A stretch of 64,000 nt of DNA from CAJCJE01 sp035948315 (GTDB lineage Bacteria > Actinomycetota > Actinomycetes > Mycobacteriales > Pseudonocardiaceae): the NCBI GenBank assembly GCA_035948315.1, contig DASZJG010000034.1, forward strand, positions 90,788-154,787. Direction: 5' to 3'. Numbering within the stretch: position 1 is the first letter of the stretch; each line of letters opens with the position of its first letter. The notes below the pieces were generated by a model. That model saw only the letters and a list, made by a program, of their open reading frames with translations, was not told the DNA's origin and searched no databases. The translations under genes were made by a program, and so were the position numbers. Positions 61,435 through 64,000 of the stretch are shown one piece after another.

Positions 61435-62580
61435 TTATTCGGCTTTGGCGAGTTCGTGCTTGAGGATGTCCTCGAAGGTGAACGTGCCGGTGGGCTGGTC
61501 GTTCTCGCCGAGCAGATAGAGCCGCTTGACCGCGATCAGGATGCTTTCCGCGACCAGGTCCCGGAAGGCCGGGTTGGTGAGGCGGTCGCGGTCCGCGCGG
61601 TTGCTCAGGTAGCCGACCTCGACCCGCACGGCCGGGCAGCGGGTCAGCCGCAGCGGCTCCCAGGTTCGCGGGTGTGAGCGGCAGTCCAGCATGCCGGTCC
61701 GCGCGGTCAGTTCGCGCTGGATCAGGCCGGCCAGCGCCTCGCCGACCGTGGACGCTGTGCCGTTCGGGGTGCCGTAATGGAAGCAGGCCACGCCCTCCGC
61801 GAGCGGCGAGCGGTTCGCGTCCACGTGCAGCGACAGGAACAGGTCGGCGCCGGTCTCGTTGGCGAACGCGGCACGTTCCGGGTCGGTCGGGCTGTCGCCC
61901 GCGCTGCGGGAGAGCATCGCCTCCATGCCGGTCGCGGCCATCTGGCCTTCCAGCCTGCGCGCCAGGTCCCACATCAGGTCGGCCTCGTGCACCTGGCCAT
62001 ACGTGGCGCCGGGGTCGGTGCCACCGTGGCCGGGGTCGACCACGATCCGCTTGCCGCGCAGCAGCGGACCGGCCTGGCGGACCCGCTCCTGTTCGCGGAG
62101 CAGCACCGGGCGACCGCCACGGACCTTCGGCGCGAGCTGACGCAGCGACCGGACCGTGGCCGGGCCGCAGATGCCGTCCGGGACCAGGCCGTAGTCGCGC
62201 TGGAAGTTGCGCAGCGCCTTCTCGATCTGCGGCCCGAACGTGCCGTCCGCGCGGCCCGCGTCGTAGCCGAGTTCGAGCAGCTTCTCCTGCAGGGCGAACA
62301 CGTCGTCACCGGTCATCGGCGCGGACACCAGGTAGGCCAGTGGCCGCCCGCCGAGGTGGTACGTGGCATCGCGCAGCGCGCGGAACGTGGCCGGGCCGAC
62401 CATTCCGTCGGTGATCAGGCCACGCTGCTGCTGGAACGTGCGCACCGCGTGCTCGACCGCCTGGTCGAAGACCGCGTGGTTCCCGGGGCGGTCGGACCCG
62501 GGCAGCAGACCCAACGCGGTGAGCGTCGAGGAAATCTCGGCTACCGCCGGACCGACGTCACCGCGACGGCGTACCTGCAT
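61435..62580 (-). CDS. cwlM: CwlM, N-acetylmuramoyl-L-alanine amidase-like regulator
   Basis: A 381-residue protein. ATG 62580 begins the first of two peptidoglycan-binding domains (about 1-65 and 75-140; 'DGMVGPATFRALRD', 'DGICGPATVRSLRQL'). The amidase_3 domain (about 175-355) retains zinc His in 'VVDPGHGG', Glu in 'VHEADLMWD', His in 'SLHVDANRS' and the catalytic Glu in 'VEVGYLSN'. No signal peptide, so it is cytoplasmic as in mycobacteria, where PknB-phosphorylated CwlM activates MurA. The tail 'PTGTFTFEDIL' (Thr364, 366, 368) is where phosphorylation would be expected. Confidence 0.9.
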   Translation of the reverse strand: MQVRRRGDVGPAVAEISSTLTALGLLPGSDRPGNHAVFDQAVEHAVRTFQQQRGLITDGMVGPATFRALRDATYHLGGRPLAYLVSAPMTGDDVFALQEKLLELGYDAGRADGTFGPQIEKALRNFQRDYGLVPDGICGPATVRSLRQLAPKVRGGRPVLLREQERVRQAGPLLRGKRIVVDPGHGGTDPGATYGQVHEADLMWDLARRLEGQMAATGMEAMLSRSAGDSPTDPERAAFANETGADLFLSLHVDANRSPLAEGVACFHYGTPNGTASTVGEALAGLIQRELTARTGMLDCRSHPRTWEPLRLTRCPAVRVEVGYLSNRADRDRLTNPAFRDLVAESILIAVKRLYLLGENDQPTGTFTFEDILKHELAKAE

Positions 62581-62813
62581 GCACCCTCGCTCGGCTAGGG
62601 CACCGACGAGAGGCCGGCGCTGGGGGAGGACAACGTTCCGGCTGGTTGGGTGTCCAACCGGAAATCGGTTATCACATTGTGCCCTGTGCTTGATCGGGCT
62701 AACCGGAGGGATACATGGTGCGCCCGGTCGGACGCGCAGCGTAGGCCGAGTGGACTCTGCGTCACCACGATCGAGTGAGCCACCGACTCTTTCGTGGTCG
62801 CCCGAACATGGGA

Positions 62814-62849
62814 AAGGGGTGGGCTCACGGTGTCGTGAGCCCACCCCTT
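62814..62849. terminator. terminator downstream of trxA
   Basis: A 16-bp perfect stem (62814-62829 with 62834-62849, AAGGGGTGGGCTCACG and complement) and a 4-nt loop, 18 nt past the trxA stop (minus strand). Confidence 0.85.
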
Positions 62850-62867
62850 CGCGGTGGTTTCCGCTGC

Positions 62868-63197
62868 TCAGCCGATCACGTCGGCCAGGTCGTTGAGCAG
62901 GGCGGCCTTGGGCTTGGCGCCGACGATCTGCTTGACCGCCTTGCCGTCCTTGAACAGGATCAGGGTCGGGATCGACATGATCTGGTAGTCGCGGGCGATG
63001 TTCGGGTTGGCGTCGACATCGACCTTCGCGATGGTGAGCTTCTCGGCGTGCTCGGTGGCGATCTCCTCCAGCACGGGGGCGACCATCTTGCACGGCCCGC
63101 ACCAGGTCGCCCAGAAGTCGACGAGTACCGGCTTGCTGCTGGTCAGGACGTCTTCGCCGAACGAAGCGTCGGTAACGGTAACCGTGGAACCGGCCAT
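62868..63197 (-). CDS. trxA: thioredoxin TrxA
   Basis: A 109-residue thioredoxin with the active site WCGPC (Cys33, Cys36) and the cis-Pro 'SIPTLILFKDG' near 75. It reduces protein disulfides and is re-reduced by TrxB, whose gene is 54 nt upstream on the same strand. Confidence 0.95.
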   Translation of the reverse strand: MAGSTVTVTDASFGEDVLTSSKPVLVDFWATWCGPCKMVAPVLEEIATEHAEKLTIAKVDVDANPNIARDYQIMSIPTLILFKDGKAVKQIVGAKPKAALLNDLADVIG

Positions 63198-63251
63198 GAT
63201 CTCTCTCCTCGTGGGTGATCGCTTGTTGTGCTGTTGGTCACATGTGTCAGG

Positions 63252-64000
63252 TCAGGACGCCGCGTAGCCGCCGCCGACGAACTCGGCCGCGAGTTCCGCC
63301 GTTGCTTCGCCGTGCTCGGCCAGCCACCGCTCGGCGTCGATGGCGGCTGCCGCACCCGAACTGGCCGCGGTGATCGCCTGTCGATAGGTCCGGTCCACCA
63401 GGTCGCCGGAGGCGAACACGCCGTCCAGGTTGGTGTAGGTGCTCTGGCCCTTGACCTGGACGTAGCCGTCCGGGTCGACCTCGACCTGGCCGGCGACCAG
63501 CTGGCTGCGCGGGTCGTGCCCGATCGCCATGAACAACCCGCTGATGGGCAGTTCCGATTCCGCGCCGGTCACCGTGTTGCGGACCTTGATGCCGGACACC
63601 GAGTTCTCACCCAGCACCTCGAGCACCTCGGTGTTGGTCAGCCAGCGGATCTTGTCGTTGTTCCTGGCGCGCTCCAGCATGATCTTGGAGGCGCGGAACT
63701 CCTCCCGCCGGTGGACGATGGTGACCGTCTTCCCGAACTTGGTCAGGAAGGTCGCCTCCTCCATCGCCGAGTCGCCGCCGCCGACCACCGCGATGTCCTG
63801 TTCGCGGAAGAAGAATCCGTCACAGGTCGCACAGGCCGACACGCCGTGGCCGAGCAGCCGCTGCTCACCCGCGATGTCCAGGTACCGCGCCGCGGCACCC
63901 ATGGCCAGCACGATGGCCTTGGCGCCGTAGCGCACGCCGTTGGCGGTCACGTACTTGATCTCGCCGGTGAGGTCGAGCTCCTCGACGTCCTCGGAACGCA
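63252..64000 (-). CDS. trxB: thioredoxin reductase TrxB, C-terminal part (runs off right edge)
   Basis: About 248 residues of the C-terminal part; the N-terminal FAD-binding segment (about 70-80 residues) is outside the window. The redox site 'SACATCDGFFF' (Cys-Ala-Thr-Cys) and the NADPH-binding 'VVGGGDSAMEEATFL' are present, as is the late FAD motif 'GVFASGDLVDRTYRQAITAASSG'. It reduces TrxA using NADPH. The frame enters at the right edge with 'RSEDVEELDLTGEIKY', consistent with an uninterrupted gene. Confidence 0.94.
   Translation of the reverse strand, partial: RSEDVEELDLTGEIKYVTANGVRYGAKAIVLAMGAAARYLDIAGEQRLLGHGVSACATCDGFFFREQDIAVVGGGDSAMEEATFLTKFGKTVTIVHRREEFRASKIMLERARNNDKIRWLTNTEVLEVLGENSVSGIKVRNTVTGAESELPISGLFMAIGHDPRSQLVAGQVEVDPDGYVQVKGQSTYTNLDGVFASGDLVDRTYRQAITAASSGAAAAIDAERWLAEHGEATAELAAEFVGGGYAAS

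Overview
The window is a GC-rich chromosome segment from an actinomycete, most likely a member of the Pseudonocardiales (Pseudonocardiaceae). The reasons are the gene order around the replication origin, the many GTG starts, a DLW-39 peptide gene, a DUF574-type methyltransferase and a CrgA/CwsA/PknB cell-wall island. No mobile element, prophage or CRISPR array was seen. The species cannot be fixed from sequence reading alone.

Layout. Positions 1-21.8 kb are an accessory arm made of small units. These include a partial gamma-glutamyltransferase, a copper-handling operon (YcnI, CopC, CopD), a TM0106-type RecB-like nuclease, an SDR, an aldo/keto reductase, a phosphotransferase, an XRE-TPR regulator next to two unknown small genes, a GH1 glucosidase, a TetR regulator, a racemase-like PLP protein divergent from an aldonolactone oxidase, a DUF4436 protein, and a MarR-linked pair. 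From tRNA-Leu (21.9 kb) onward the window is the conserved actinobacterial origin island. First comes fhaA-fhaB-pstP-rodA-pbpA-pknA-pknB (+ strand, mostly overlapping genes), the Ser/Thr phosphorylation and peptidoglycan elongation operon. It is followed by pabA, a 52-aa membrane protein, a class E sortase, crgA, a methyltransferase, a PH-domain protein, a rhomboid protease, ppiA, a CwsA-like gene, a lipoprotein, a hydrolase, tRNA-Ala, DLW-39, tRNA-Ile, a DUF3566 protein, gyrA, gyrB, dciA, recF, gnd, dnaN, oriC and dnaA. Beyond dnaA the right side reads rpmH-rnpA-yidD-yidC-khpB-rsmG-parA-parB on +, then ddl-like, an aminotransferase, GNAT, cwlM, trxA and a partial trxB.

How it works together. 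Initiation (DnaA, DnaN, DciA helicase loader, RecF, gyrase), segregation (ParA, ParB and at least four parS-like sites), membrane insertion and ribosome or RNase P functions (YidC, YidD, KhpB, RpmH, RnpA) and cell-wall growth control (PknA/B, PstP, FhaA/B, RodA, PbpA, CrgA, CwsA-like, CwlM) lie within about 40 kb. Replication from about 50 kb runs leftward through the fhaA-pknB operon, which is transcribed toward the origin (head-on).

Most notable non-gene signals. A parS core forms the centre of a 32-bp perfect palindrome followed by six T, downstream of khpB, so it looks like a parS/terminator hybrid. Two 53-nt tandem-hairpin repeats, differing at one base, each sit about 60 nt downstream of a tRNA gene. 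DnaA-box-like clusters lie outside oriC, at 7.2 kb (built into an inverted repeat between convergent genes), 34.3 kb, inside the 5' end of dciA, and at 61.3 kb. All of these come from direct reading; no database search or computation was run.
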